Assembly (NCBI RefSeq): GCF_032452875.1
Contig: NC_083868.1
Span: 101,118,537-101,182,536 of the forward strand
DNA: 64,000 nt
From: Bos javanicus
Taxonomy: Eukaryota; Chordata; Mammalia; Artiodactyla; Bovidae
Reading direction: 5' to 3'
Part shown: positions 1 through 10,577 of the stretch, piece by piece
Layout of the letters: the number at the start of each line of letters is the position of its first letter
How positions within the stretch are numbered: the first letter of the stretch is position 1
Translations under genes and position numbers: made by a program
Notes under the pieces: generated by a model
The model's input: the letters and a program-made list of their open reading frames with translations, nothing else
What the model was told of the DNA's origin: nothing
The model's database searches: none

Positions 1-121
1 TACAACACTAGCTTTAAAAGCCAATTAACTGGGCTATATATATATTATTTTTGAGTTATCTTTTTTATTTACAATAATCTATTTTTTTAATTTTTGATTT
101 TTATTTTTTTTAACACCAAAA

Positions 122-275
122 CCATTTTGTATTGGGGTAGAACTAATTAACAATGTTGTGGTAGTTTCAGGTGAAGAGCAAAGGGACTCAGCCATACATA
201 CACATGTATCTATTCTCCCTCAAAGCCCCCTCCCATCCAGGCTGGCACTCTGCTCAATGTTATGGGCTATTTTTA
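122..275 (-). mobile_element. L1 3' UTR fragment
   Basis: The stretch reads like the reverse complement of a cetartiodactyl L1 3' end: a phrase close to attggggtagaactaatt followed by acaatgttgtggtagtttca, then a CCTCCCATCCAGGCTG segment. It is diverged and has no ORF2 left, so it is an old 5'-truncated insertion. The 121 bases before it are T-rich and show nothing else. Confidence 0.75.
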
Positions 276-703
276 TATCAACTGAATACTTTCCTGTATG
301 TTTTACATACTTCAAGTTTTCCATTCCCTCATTATTTACATTATTTTGTAGCAGTAATTCATTTTGCACACTCATAAATAAAAATACATTTTTCAGCAAT
401 GAATAAGAAAAATTTGGATTATTCACCATTTAATATCATCTCTTATATTTATGTCATGATGTTAGTCATTCTCTCCGAAGGCTAAATTCAATCCTTCACT
501 TTTGGCATTTTCCAACTTCAAATAATAAAGGGAATAAAAACATAAGTGGGATGGGGACAGAACTTTAGTTTGTCAAGATGATGTGTCCCATTTCAATTAT
601 GTTTTTCCTTGTGATGAGAACTAAGGATTTACTCTCTTAACAACCTTCATATATGACATTCTGCAGTGTTCATCATATTTCTCGTATTGTACATTATATC
701 CAT
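276..703. other. Unique AT-rich DNA
   Basis: No repeat family, RNA gene or credible coding region is visible. The short open frames here have no recognisable domain. The last 20 bases form the left half of an imperfect target duplication for the SINE that follows. Confidence 0.6.
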
Positions 704-917
704 GGGTTTCCCTGGTGGCTCAGCAGTAAATAATCCACCTGCAATTCAGGAGCCACAGGAGATGAGGATTCAATCCCTGGCTCAGGAAGATCCCCTGGAG
801 TAGGGCATGGAAACCCATTACAGTATTCTTGCCTGGAGAATCCCATGGAAGGAGGAGCCTGGTAGACTAATACTCCTTGGGGTTGCAAAGTGTCGGACAT
901 GACTGAGCGACTAAGCA
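704..917 (+). mobile_element. Bov-tA SINE
   Basis: Full-length copy: it opens with GGGTTTCCCTGGTGGCTCAG (tRNA-Glu-like A-box region), passes a B-box-like segment, then the BovA unit with the GGAGAATCCCATGG phrase, and ends in GACTGAGCGACTAAG. Flanks resemble each other (CGTATTG...ATCC at 683-701 and 918-935), which suggests a diverged target-site duplication. Confidence 0.92.
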
Positions 918-1180
918 CGTATTGCCACTACATCCCTAGTCCTTATTTATCTTACAGCTGGAATTCTATACTCTTGACCACCTTCATCCAATTCTCCCTT
1001 GTCCAACACACTACCTATTCAGTTCAGTTCTGTTCAGTTCAGTTCAGTCACTCAGTCATGTCAGACTATTTGCGACCCCATGAACTGCAGTACGCCAGGC
1101 CTCCCTGTCCATCACCAACTCCTGGAGTCCACCCAAACACATGTCCATTGTGTCGGTGATGGGATCCACAATCTCATCCT

Positions 1181-2953
1181 CTATCGTCCCCTTCTCCTCC
1201 TGCCCCCAATCCCTCCCAGCATCAGAGTCTTTTCTAATGAGTCAACTCTTCGCATGAGGTGGCCAAAGTACTGGAGTTTTAGCTTTAGCATTATTCCTTC
1301 CAAAGAAATCGCAGGGCTGATCTCCTTCAGAATGGACTGGTTGGATCTCCTTGCAGTCCAAGGGACTCTCAAGAGTCTTCTCCAACACCACAGTTCAAAA
1401 GCATCAATTCTTTGGTGCTCAGCTTTCTTTATAGTCCAACTCTCACACATGACAACTGGAAAAATCATAGACTTGACTAGATGGACCTTTGTTGGCAAAG
1501 TAATGTCTCTGTCTTTCAGTATGCTGTCTGGGTTTGTCATAACTTTCCTTCCAAGGAGCAAGCATCTTTTAATTTCATGGCTGCAGTCACCATCCACAGT
1601 GATTTTGGAGCCCCCCAAAATAAAGTCAGCCACTGTTTTCACTGTTTCCCCATCTATTTGCCATGAAGTGATGGGACTGGATGACATGATCTTAGTTTTC
1701 TGAATGTTGAGCTTTAAGCCAACTTTTTCACTCTCTTCTTTCACTTTCATCAAAGGGCTTTTTACTTCTTCTTCACTTTCTGCCATAAGGGTGGTGTCAT
1801 CTGCATATCTGAGGTTATTGATATTTCTCCTGGCAATCTTGATTCCAGCTTGTGCTTCTTCCAGCCCAGCGTTTCTCATGATGTACTCTGCATAGAAGTT
1901 AAATAAGCAGGGTGACAATATACAGCCTTGACATACTCCTTTTCCTATTTGGAACCAGTCTGTTGCTCCATGTCCAGTTCTAACTGTTGCTTCTTGACCT
2001 GTATACAGGTTTCTCAAGAGGCAGGTCAGGTGGTCTGGTATTCCCATCTCTTTCAGAATTTTCCACAGTTTATTGTGATCCATACAGTCAAAGGCTTTGG
2101 CATAGACAATAAAGCAGAAATAGATGTTTTTCTGGAACTCTCTTGCTTTTTCCATGATCCAGCAGATGTTGGCAGTTTGATCTCTGGTTTCTCTGCCTTT
2201 TCTAAAACCAGCTTGAACATCTGGAGGTTCACGGTTCATGTATTGCTGAAGCCTGGCTTGGAGAATTTTGAGCATTACTTTACTAGTGTGTGAGATAAGT
2301 GCAATTGTGTGGTAGTTTGAGCATTCTTTGGCAATACCTTTCTTTGGGATTGGAATGAAAACTGACATTTTCCAGTCCTGTAGCCACCACTGAGTTTTCC
2401 AAATTGGCTCACATATTGAGTGCAGCTCTGTCACAGCATCATCTTTTAGAATTTGAAATAGCTCCACTGGAATTCCATCACCTTCACTAGCTTTGTTCGT
2501 CGTGATGCTTCCTAAGGCCAACCTGACTTCACATTCCAGAATGTCCAGCTCTAGGTGAGTGGGAGTGATCACACCTTCATGATTATCTGGGTCATGAAGA
2601 TCTTTTTTGTACAGTTCTTCTGTGTATTCTTGCCACCTCTTCTTAATATCTTCTGCTTCTGTTAGGTCCATACCGTTTATGTCCTTTATTGAGCCCATCT
2701 TTGCATAAAATGTTCCCTTGGTATCTCTAATTGTCTTGAAGAGATCTCTAGTCTTTCCCATTCTATTGTTTCCCTCGATTTCTTTGCATTGATCACTGAG
2801 GAAGGCTTTGTTATGGCTCTTTGCTATTCTTTGGAACTCTGCATTCAAGTGGGAATATCTTCCCTTTTCTCCTTTGCTTTTCACTTCTCTTCTTTTCACA
2901 GCTATTTGTAAGGCCTCCCCAGACAGCCATTTTGCTTTTCTTTTTTTTTGCAT
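1181..2953 (-). pseudogene. BovB reverse transcriptase remnant (590 codons open)
   Basis: An uninterrupted 590-codon frame covers the BovB linker, the reverse transcriptase and the C-terminal region with the arginine-rich GGRRRRGR stretch. RT landmarks are visible: the FRKGR segment near residue 250, the VCQGCILSP motif, and the YADD active-site motif at residues 383-386 (bases 1796-1807). However, the first catalytic aspartate, in the motif written FIDYAKAFD in sister copies, is Val here (residue 283, bases 2105-2107, GTC for GAT/GAC). RT should therefore be dead although the frame is open. The 5' end is frameshifted relative to the upstream endonuclease part. This is a transposon relic, not a host gene. 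Confidence 0.9.
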
Positions 2954-3519
2954 TTCTTTTCCATGGGGATGTTCTTGATCCCCGTCTCCTATACAAAGTC
3001 ACGAACCTTTGTCCATAGTCATCAGGCCCATTGTCTATCAGATCTAGTCCCTTAAATCTATTTCTCACTTCCACTGTATAGTCATAAGCAATTTGATTTA
3101 GGTCATACCTGAATGGTCTAGTGGTTTTCCCCACTTTCGTCAATTAAGTCTGAATTTGGCAATAGGGAGTTCATGATCTGAGCCACAGTCAGCTCCCGGT
3201 CGTTTTTGCTGACTGTATAGAGCTTCTCCATCTTTGGCTGCAAAGGATATAATCAATCTGATTTTGGTGTTGACCATCTCGTGATGTCCATGTGTAGAGT
3301 CTTCTTCTGTGTTGTTGGAAGACAGTGTTTGCTATGACCAGTGCATTCTCTTGGCAGAACTCTGTTAGCCTTTGCCCTGCTTCATTCTGTACTCCAAGGC
3401 CAAATTTGGCTGTTACTCCAGGTGTTTCTTGACTTCCTACTTTTGCATTCCAGTCCCCTATAATGAAAAGGACACCTTTTTTGGGTGTTAGTTCTAGCAG
3501 GTCTTGCTATAGTAACCAC
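2954..3519 (-). pseudogene. BovB endonuclease C-terminal remnant
   Basis: Reading on the minus strand, short frames encode motifs of the BovB AP-type endonuclease: IGDWNAKVG (around 3438-3462) and QIDYILC (3240-3262), where the Asp/Asn residues correspond to catalytic positions in this fold. The N-terminal part of the endonuclease is absent. Stops and frameshifts separate these motifs from the downstream RT frame, whose upstream segment continues in another frame over 2811-3143. Confidence 0.75.
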
Positions 3520-3548
3520 AAATCCATTTTTCTATGAGGTTTTGTTTA

Positions 3549-3650
3549 TTTTTGAAGTATAATTTACCTACAATATTATGTTAGTTTCTATTACAGAGCA
3601 TACAGTTTTAATATTTCTATACATTTCCAAGTGATCACTTTGATAAGTCC
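3549..3650 (-). mobile_element. L1 3' UTR fragment
   Basis: Reverse-oriented L1 tail with the phrase tttgaagtataatttaccta followed by acaatattatgttagttt, a diverged form of the L1 3' end also present at 122, 38345 and 50400. Only about 100 bases are recognisable. Confidence 0.6.
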
Positions 3651-3985
3651 AGATTATGCCAGTACCTACTTTAGGAGCAGAGATATCAAATGCCTATCTA
3701 GAAATGAAGTAGGGGTGAATGAGGAAAGTGAACCGATAAGAAGTGCAAAGGAATGTATCTACTGAATGGGTGGTAAGGACAGTGACTCAGTGTAAACCAA
3801 CCAGTGACTTTGTTTTATTTTCTATTTCATGCGTCTTTGTCTTTATAGAATAGATTCATGGAATTCTATCCCTCACATTTCCTACATAATAAACACTTTT
3901 CTATCACCTCTTCCATGAGTTACTTCCTAAAAAAATTACTTAACATTTCTATGTCCATTATTCTGTCCCACTGCATTCAAAGCAT
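3651..3985. other. Unique DNA
   Basis: No repeat or gene signature is recognised in this 335-base interval. Confidence 0.55.
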
Positions 3986-4216
3986 CTAAGTCAGAGTTAC
4001 TCAACCCTGGCACTATTCACATTTTGGAGAGGATGAAGCTTGTTTGAGAGGACTGTCCTGTGCATTGTAAGACCAGAGATGCATTAAATATCTCTGGTTT
4101 CCCACTCTCTAGCATGCCAGTAGCATCCCACCAAGTTCTGGCAACAAAAAGTGTCTCCAGATGTTGCTAATCACCCCCAGTGACAAAATTACTTCTGGTT
4201 GAAATCACTGATTTAG
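3986..4216 (-). mobile_element. MER5-type hAT-Charlie MITE
   Basis: The sequence matches the layout of MER5A/B elements in reverse: a TTACTCAACCCTGGCACTAT start, CTGTCCTGTGCATTGTA in the middle, and GTGTCTCCAGATGTTGC near the right end. These are non-autonomous hAT DNA transposons common to placental mammals. It carries no coding sequence. Confidence 0.85.
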
Positions 4217-4402
4217 ATCTATTTTTTCTATTGCACTTCCTTGCTCAGAGGCTTTTCATCTCCTCTGATGGTATCTCCCCTTGAGAATAAACATCACTCT
4301 GTCTGACTTATCCCCCACACCTATGGCAGGACCAGACTCTAAGAAAATGCTTAAGTAAAGTATACACTATAAAAAATGAACTTATCCTTAAGTCATATTG
4401 GT

Positions 4403-4710
4403 TGTTGAAAGCTCACAGTTAAATTCTTCCCCAGGAATTGCCCTGACTGAAGGACACCTAAGGATACCCTTTTGCTGGGAGCAGGCTGTATCTGTTGATA
4501 TTTACATAAAAGGCCAGGCCCCTATGGTTCGTTTCAGGTCATGTCTCAGAGGTCATACCAGAACCTGAATTTGCAGGATTGACTGACACCTCTGTCACAG
4601 CTGTATCACAGTTTACTCTCTCTCTGCACAATTCTGTTTTCCTTATAATTTCACAGTTGTTCTCAGTTGCACTCCCTAATAAACCTTCTTTAAAGATGTG
4701 TAGGAAATCC
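4403..4710 (+). mobile_element. Old ERVL-like LTR remnant
   Basis: It starts TGTTGAAAGCTCACAG and includes CCCTATGGTTCGTTTCAG and AGAACCTGAATTTGCAGGA, and ends near an AATAAACCTTCTTT polyadenylation region. This architecture resembles old mammalian ERVL/MaLR LTRs. The exact family and right boundary are uncertain and no internal proviral sequence is present. Confidence 0.55.
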
Positions 4711-5960
4711 ATCCTGTACAGGAGGTAGCCCCTTACTTTGAAAACTCACAAAGTCTGATGCCTTTTTGTTCCTATAAGTATGAAGATGGTCAGTGGAAGG
4801 AAACATTAAAAATATGCCATTGATAGTCATATCAATGGAGATGCAAAATACCTTTCTTAGAAACATCATATATTATACTGAGTGTAAGGTATTAGCATTT
4901 TCAATATAAGGAAAAAATCATTAGTGATCAGAAAAAAAAAAGACATTTTCCTCTATTTACACTGTAAGTCAAAATAGCTTCTCACCTGCTTTAGAGCACA
5001 GTGTTTACTATGTTAGCTTGAGTTTTTTTTTTTTTTATTTTTTTGCTTCATAATAATTACACTTTATTCTAATAAAAAAATAGAAAAAGGAAAGGAAACA
5101 AAAAAGAAAAGAGAGAAAATTTCACCAGCCAAAATTCTTGAGTTTGGCCACAATCTAGCATAGTAAGATATTTAAAGAAATAAAACTAATTTCCTTTTCA
5201 CAAACATCATTTATATCCATACTACAAACTCTGTTTTATATCTTAGTCATGATCACAAGTTAGTCATAATGTTGTTTCTAACATAAAATCCAATTCCTGT
5301 ATTATCTTTATTTCTTTCCCTAATTTTAGAATTATTCCCTTGCAGTTTTAACATTTATAATTTTTCATTCCTTATTCTTAAAAGTTTAAATATATCTTCC
5401 TAGAATGAAAAAACATTCAATATCTCACCAATGCAAGGCAATAAAATTAAAAATGTTATAGCAATTTCAAAGCAAATAAAAAACATAAAGCTGGAAATCA
5501 TCAAATATAATGTAATTGCATTGTTGGGTATTTCAATGATCAACTGTTATATGGATTCATATTTACTATTGTTCAGAGAGTACACAGGAAATTAAATGAA
5601 AAAGGTGGATGAGGCATGACAAACGGAATAAGGAATTAGACATATTTTTGTGCCATTATTATGTAAGGGATTTTATTATCACTTTTTATGGTTTGACCTT
5701 CAACCACTTGATTTTGATCCTATAGTACTTCTAGACAGTTTCTGCAGCAAGAAATCAATTCATTTTCAGACATAATGAGTTGTGCCTTTCTTAATTATGA
5801 TCACCTGCTATCAAGGAAGTCAAAACAAACAAGAAATAGATTAAAGAGAAAATTTGGTGGCAACACCCATGTATAGCATTTGAAACTGTATTTATATATA
5901 CAAGAGTTTATTTCTCTTTAAAGTTTGGTTTTCAATGAGTTATCCAGGAAGAAGAATGAT
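4711..5960. other. AT-rich unique DNA
   Basis: About 1.25 kb with long A and T runs (5025-5045, 5070-5120) and no recognised repeat family or coding signal. Confidence 0.5.
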
Positions 5961-5964
5961 AAAA

Positions 5965-6120
5965 TTGGCCCTTGCTGTCTAGGGATGCAGAACCCATAGA
6001 TATCAAGGGCCGAGTATCCTATGCCATTTTCCATGAAGGACTTGAGCATCCACAGATTTTGATATCCACTGGAGTCCTGAAATCAATCCCCCATAGATGC
6101 TGAGGGACTACTGTGGAGGT
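5965..6120. mobile_element. Tigger/MER-type DNA transposon remnant
   Basis: Phrases such as GGGATGCAGAACCCATAGAT, GACTTGAGCATCCACAGATT and CAATCCCCCATAGATGCTGA resemble the terminal region of TcMar-Tigger-derived mammalian elements, with CpG sites decayed to TpG/CpA. No coding sequence. Family is assigned by eye only. Confidence 0.55.
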
Positions 6121-6227
6121 AAATGTATTTGGGCTTCTTGGAGAGAAGCGAGCACTTAGTCTTTCTCTTCTATCCAGAAAGTAATGTTTTGTACTAACCC
6201 TTACTTTGATCCTCTAAAGGACTCCCC

Positions 6228-6273
6228 AACACACTCACACACATACACACATACACACACACACACACACAGC
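6228..6273. repeat. (CA)n microsatellite
   Basis: A CA-rich stretch of ACACACAT and CACACA units ending in ten or more CA repeats. Likely length-polymorphic. Confidence 0.9.
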
Positions 6274-6339
6274 ATTTGCTGCTAGGTGTGGTAATAGTTC
6301 ATTAGGTTTCCATTGCTGTTAAAAAAAAAATCCAATAGA

Positions 6340-6895
6340 CTTAAATTCTTTGTTCTCCATTAGGATATACATTTCTCCTTGTCTCTCACACTGTCTAGCA
6401 CATTCTCTCTTTTGCCACTTCCCTCACACTTTTTTCTCTCTCACACATATGTCCCCTTTGATTCTTCTCTCTGCCTCTTCCCTCTTTCTTACTTGCTCCC
6501 ATGCTCTCACAGCCTCTCAGTCTCTCTCTCACACACACTCCCTCTTCCTGGCACTCTCACTCACTCCCACATCCATAACTCTTCTCTGTGCTCATGTGCA
6601 CTTTCTGTTTCTTGTTTATAACCCTCTTTCTCATTCTCTTCCACATCCTCTCCTATTTTTAAAATAGCATCCTGTTTACTGCTCTCTTTCTCTTACCTCT
6701 CTGATTCCCTCTCATTCAGTATTTTCACTCCTCAGACTTTCCAAAACTTCACTTTCACTGTCTTTTGTTCTTAAATCTTCTCTTGAACTCTTGTTTTCAC
6801 TCTCACACCCTATCTTCTCTCTCTCCTCCACACTCTTACTATTCTCTCTCTTTTCCTTGCTCCCTCCCAACCCTACCCTTTCATACAAAACAAAG
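6340..6895 (+). repeat. Polypyrimidine tract, degenerate TCTCACAC/CTCT repeat
   Basis: About 550 bases in which the plus strand is overwhelmingly C and T, with recurring TCTCACAC, CTCTCTCT and CCCTC words. It is a low-complexity region. The open frames here, of up to 105 codons, are translations of the repeat (Ser, Leu, His, Pro) and not genes. Confidence 0.85.
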
Positions 6896-7189
6896 AAGAA
6901 ATTGATAGAGATTTGTCTCCTCTTACAATATCCCAGTCAGCTTTTATTCCTTGAGAGCACAGAATGTTTGGTTTCTGCTAGCAAACTGGTAACAACAATA
7001 CAGTCAGGAGGAAGAAAGGCCTTTCTTAGGGCTTGCACACTTTAACTTAGCTTAGGAAAATCTATCTTGGAACATAAGACACACTCAAGCTAGTAATGAA
7101 GTAGTGACAGTTTTCACAATTTGTCTTTATTGTTTGTTTTTTTGTTCAGTGTATAACCCTCCTATGACCCACACTGATTTACATATATA

Positions 7190-7330
7190 TGTAAGGAGAA
7201 AGAAATGGCAACCCACTCCAGTACTCTTGCCTGGAGAATCCTGTGGACAGAGGAGCCTGGTGGGCTGCTGTCCATGGGGTCGCACAGGGTCGGACACAAC
7301 TGAAGCGACTTAGCATAGCATGCATAGCAT
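7190..7330 (+). mobile_element. BovA monomer SINE
   Basis: A single BovA unit: GGAGAAAGAAATGGCAACCC, then CCTGGAGAATCCTGTGGAC, ending in CGGACACAACTGAAGCGACT followed by an AGCATAGCATGC tail. It lacks the tRNA-like head and the first half of BovA2. Confidence 0.9.
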
Positions 7331-7857
7331 ATACGTAATTATATATATGTTGGTCATCATTCAGTTACTAAGTCATGTTCAACTCCTTGTGATCCCATGA
7401 ACTGCAGCACGCCAGGATTCCCTTCGCTAACTCCAGAAATTTGCTAAAGCTCTTGTCCATTGGGTCAGTGATACCATCCAACCATCTCATTCCCTGTCAC
7501 CCCCTTCTCCTCCTGCCCTCAATCTTTCCCAGCATCAGGGTCTTTTCCAATTAGTTGGCTCTTTGCAACAGTTGGCCAAAGTATTGGAGCTTCAGCTTCA
7601 GGATCAGTCCTTCCAATGAACATTCAGGGTTGATTTCCTTTAGGATTGACTGGTTTGATCTCTTTGTTGCCAAAGGGTCTCTCAAGAGTCTTCTCTAACA
7701 CCCCAATCCAAAAGCATCAATTCTTTGGCACTCAGCTTTCTTTACAGTCTAGCTCTCACATCCATACATGACTAGTGGAAAAACCATCACTTTAATTATA
7801 TGGATCTTGGTCAGCAAAGTGATGTCTCTGCTTTTTAATACAACCTCTAGATTTGTC

Positions 7858-8139
7858 CTGAGAAGGCAATGGCACCCCACTCCAGTACTCTTGCCTGGAA
7901 AATCCCATGGATGGAGGAGCCTGGTAGGCTGCAGTCCATGAGGTCGCTAAGAGTCGGACACGACTGAGCAACTTCACTTTCAATTTTCACTTTCATGCAT
8001 TGGAGAAGGAAATGGAAGCCCACTCCAGTGTTCTTGCCGGGAGAATCCCAGGGATGGGGGAGCCTGGTAGGCTGCCGTCTATGGGGTTGCACAGAATTGG
8101 ACACGACTGAAGCAACTTAGCAGCAGCAGCAGCAGCAGC
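7858..8139 (+). mobile_element. BovA2 SINE inside BovB
   Basis: Dimeric BovA2: first unit starts GAGAAGGCAATGGCACCCCA, second starts GGAGAAGGAAATGGAAGCCC, with CACTTTCATGCATTGGAG between them. It ends in an AGC repeat. A 10-bp target duplication is visible with one mismatch: TAGATTTGTC (7848-7857) and TAGGTTTGTC (8140-8149). Confidence 0.95.
8119..8139 (+). repeat. (AGC)n tail of BovA2
   Basis: Six to seven AGC units directly after the BovA2 3' end. The trinucleotide tail is a normal part of this SINE family and a frequent microsatellite seed. Confidence 0.9.
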
Positions 8140-8432
8140 TAGGTTTGTCATAGCTTTTCTTCCAAGGAGCAAGTGTCTTTTAATTCCATGGCTTCAGTCA
8201 CCATCTACAGTGATTTGGAACCCAAGAAAATAAAATCTGTCACTGTTTCCCTTGTTTCCCCATCTATTTACCTTGAAGTGATGGGGCCGGATACCATGAT
8301 CTTGATTTTTTGAATGCTGAGTTTTAAGTCAGCTTTTTTACTCTCCTCTTTCACTTTCATCAAGAGGCTTTTCAGTTCCTCTTCGCTTTCTGCCATAAGG
8401 GTGGTGTTATCTGCATATCTGGTGTTATTCGT

Positions 8433-8802
8433 ATTTTGTTCTTCTTTGCTTAGGCTCTTTTGTTCCTCTTTGTTTAGTATATACAATGTACACAAATGTA
8501 TATGTTTACATATATAAAATCTAGAGAAAATAAGTAAAATAAAACATTTGAATCTGTCATTTTATTGTCCTGATTTTAATATACATTTTGCAAAAGAAGA
8601 TAAACATCAACCAACACTAGGGTTTATAGAAAGGAAAAGAGTATGTTTCTAGTTATTGATCTATCAAATAGCAATAAAGGAACAGAAATTTAACTTGATG
8701 ACGGGAAAAAGAAAAAACTTAACATATATGAAAATAAAGACAACACATTTCCATTTAAAAAAGAGAAGAGAATAATTTTAAAGTTAATGGTTTTATTACT
8801 TA
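8433..8802. other. Unique AT-rich DNA
   Basis: No repeat family or gene is recognised. The right end carries the left copy of the target duplication (ATTACTTA) of the following SINE. Confidence 0.55.
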
Positions 8803-9013
8803 CTTTTGAAAGTGTTAATCGCTCAGTCGTGTCTCACTCTTTGTGACCCATGGACTGTAGCCCACCAGGCTCCTCTGTCCATGGGATTCTCCAGGCAAGT
8901 GTACTGGAGTAGTAGCCATTCCTTTCTCCAGGGAATCTTCCCAACCCAGGGATCAAATACAGGTCTCTTGAATTGTAGGCAAATACTTTACCATCTGAGC
9001 CACAGGTAAGTGC
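8803..9013 (-). mobile_element. Bov-tA SINE
   Basis: Reverse-oriented full copy: GAAAGTGTTAATCGCTCAGT at the left (3' end) and the tRNA-like head ending at ACCATCTGAGCCACAGG. An 8-bp target duplication, ATTACTTA, is present at 8795-8802 and 9014-9021. Confidence 0.92.
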
Positions 9014-9057
9014 ATTACTTATAGTAGGAGAACTGGTTCTAAAATATTAGCTAATGG

Positions 9058-9533
9058 AATTACTTTGTCAACAAAAGTCCATCTAGTCAAGACTATGGTT
9101 TTTCCTGTGGTCATGTATGGATGTAAGAGTTGGACTGTGAAGAAGGCTGAGTGCCGAAGAATTGATACTTTTGAACTGTGGTGTTGGAGAAGACTCTTGA
9201 GAGTCCCTTGGACTGCAAGGAGATCCAACCAGTCCAATCTGAAGGAGATCAGTCCTGGGATTTCTTTGGAAGGAATGATGCTAAAGCTGAAACTCCAGTA
9301 CTTTGGCCACCTCATGTGAAGAGTTGGCTCATTGGAAAAGACTCTGATGCTGGGAGGGATTGGGGGCAGGAGGAGAAGGGACGACAGAGGATGAGGCGAC
9401 TGGATGGCATCACCAACTCGATGGACATGAGTCTGAGTGAACTCCGGGAGTTGGTGATGGACAGGGAGACCTGGTGTGCTGAGATTTATGGGGTTGCAAA
9501 GAATTGGACACGACTGAGCCACTGAACTGAACT
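9058..9533 (+). mobile_element. BovB 3' fragment
   Basis: Starts at the equivalent of ATTACTTTGCCAACAAAGGT in the RT C-terminal region and continues to the CTGAACTGAACTGAA terminus. It is 5'-truncated to 476 bases. Part of the RT C-terminal frame (WTVKKAECRRID, WCWRRLLRVPW) is still readable. Confidence 0.93.
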
Positions 9534-9540
9534 GAATAGT

Positions 9541-9822
9541 CCTGCTGCTCCTGCTGCTGCTAAGTCGCTTTAGTCATGTCTGACTCTGTGTGACCCCATA
9601 GACGGCAGCCTACTAGGCTCCTCCATCCCTGGGATTCTCCTGGAAAAAATGCTGGAGTGGGTTGCCATTTCCTTCTCCAATGCATGAAAGTGAAACGTGA
9701 AAGTGAAGTCGTTCAGTCATATCCAACTCTTCATGACCCCATGTACTGCAGCCTACCAGGCTCCTCCATCCATGGGAGTTTCCAGGCAAGAGTACTGGAG
9801 TGGGTTGCCATTGCCTTCTCTG
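9541..9822 (-). mobile_element. BovA2 SINE
   Basis: Reverse dimeric BovA2 with a CTG-rich left end (CTGCTGCTCCTGCTGCTGCT) and the two BovA units separated by CAATGCATGAAAGTGAAACG. Flanks GAATAGTCC and GAATGGTATAGTCC suggest a target duplication later altered by an indel. It lies only a few bases after the end of the preceding BovB. Confidence 0.92.
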
Positions 9823-10319
9823 AATGGTATAGTCCTAATCCATACCAAAATCTGCCTTTTTTTTTTTTTTCTGGTAAAGTTATTTTTTTTTTAAGATGTG
9901 GGATTTTACAGGATATAGTTTTATTGAGTGAAGCTATTTGTTGCTTGTTCTATTATAATAACAGATTTATATTTTCTTAGAGCTTGTTTGTGGGTCACAA
10001 GTGTTTCATGAGAATATTTGTTTATCATTCATTTTACCTAACAGCAAAGGCATGAGGAGACTTTACAGGTGGTTATTCAGAAAGGAAAAAGCCAAATAAC
10101 TTTTACAGGAGGTCAGTGGTAGCAGTACAAGTGCATATATGGTCAATAGAAATGATATGTGGTCATTTTAATATCAGTGATTCATATACTGGAGCTCAGA
10201 TTTACTTTTCACAAGTCTTTTAAAATTAATAACCATATTTTTAAAGAAAAGCTAAATTCCACTTTATTAAATTCCATCTGCTTTAGAATTAACCCTATAG
10301 GGCCAATCTTTTAGAAAGT
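9823..10319. other. Unique DNA with T runs
   Basis: T-homopolymer runs at 9857-9870 and 9884-9892, otherwise no recognised feature. Confidence 0.5.
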
Positions 10320-10577
10320 ATTTTTTCAGCTTTATTGGAGTATAAATGATATATAAAATTGTAAATATTTAAAGTGTACATTGTGATTTGGTAAACATAT
10401 GCACTGTAAAAAGATCCCCACCACTAAGTTAATTAACACATCCATTACATATTTAATCTTTATTTGTTGAAAAACATTTAAGTTCTACCCTCTTAGGAAA
10501 CTTCAATTATATACTTACAGTGTTATCAACTATATTTGCCATGCTTTACATTAGATCCTTAGACTTATAAAGAATCC
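10320..10577 (-). mobile_element. L1 3' UTR fragment (older family)
   Basis: Reverse-oriented L1 3' sequence of the L1MA/MB kind: TTTCAGCTTTATTGGAGTAT at the left, then CACTAAGTTAATTAACACAT and TGTTATCAACTATATTTGCC. No coding part remains. It abuts the 5' start of the younger plus-strand L1. Confidence 0.8.

Larger units (their letters stand above)
1019..3519 (-). mobile_element. BovB (RTE-clade) LINE, 2.5 kb
   Basis: This is one of the longest BovB copies in the window. The 3' end is at the left, with the characteristic CAGTTCAGTTCAGT repeats followed by the GTCGGACACGACTGAG-type terminus in reverse. It then runs through the reverse transcriptase region into the apurinic-like endonuclease region, and stops near 3519, so the 5' part is missing, as expected for target-primed insertion. 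BovB is an RTE-type non-LTR retrotransposon abundant in ruminants and thought to have entered them by horizontal transfer. No clear target duplication is seen. The copy is fairly young (long open frame) but inactive. Confidence 0.95.
7352..8432 (-). mobile_element. Old BovB LINE, split by a BovA2
   Basis: A diverged BovB in reverse orientation covers the 3' end and the C-terminal part of the RT up to the region just beyond the YADD box. It is interrupted between 7858 and 8139 by a BovA2 SINE: BovB sequence on the two sides joins cleanly at TCTAGATTTGTC / CTAGGTTTGTC. It is more diverged than the copies at 24.3 or 57 kb (for example GATGTTTTT-type motifs lost, many stops), so it is an older insertion. 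About 0.8 kb of LINE sequence remains. Confidence 0.88.

Noticed and set aside
158..429. Several short frames on both strands
   Set aside because: They overlap an L1 tail and each other; no family resemblance.
1181..2953. 590-codon frame as a host gene
   Set aside because: It is BovB reverse transcriptase with RT motifs and a dead active site, within a clear LINE copy.
6350..6667. 105-codon open frame
   Set aside because: Translation of the pyrimidine repeat (Ser/Leu/His/Pro-rich); low-complexity artefact.
7190..7330. CRISPR-like or phage-like recurring units across the window
   Set aside because: The recurring 60-200 bp units are dispersed SINEs in both orientations with target duplications, in a mammalian genome.
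8119..8139. (AGC)n as a polyglutamine or CAG-disease-like repeat
   Set aside because: It is the normal tail of a BovA2 SINE with no coding context.
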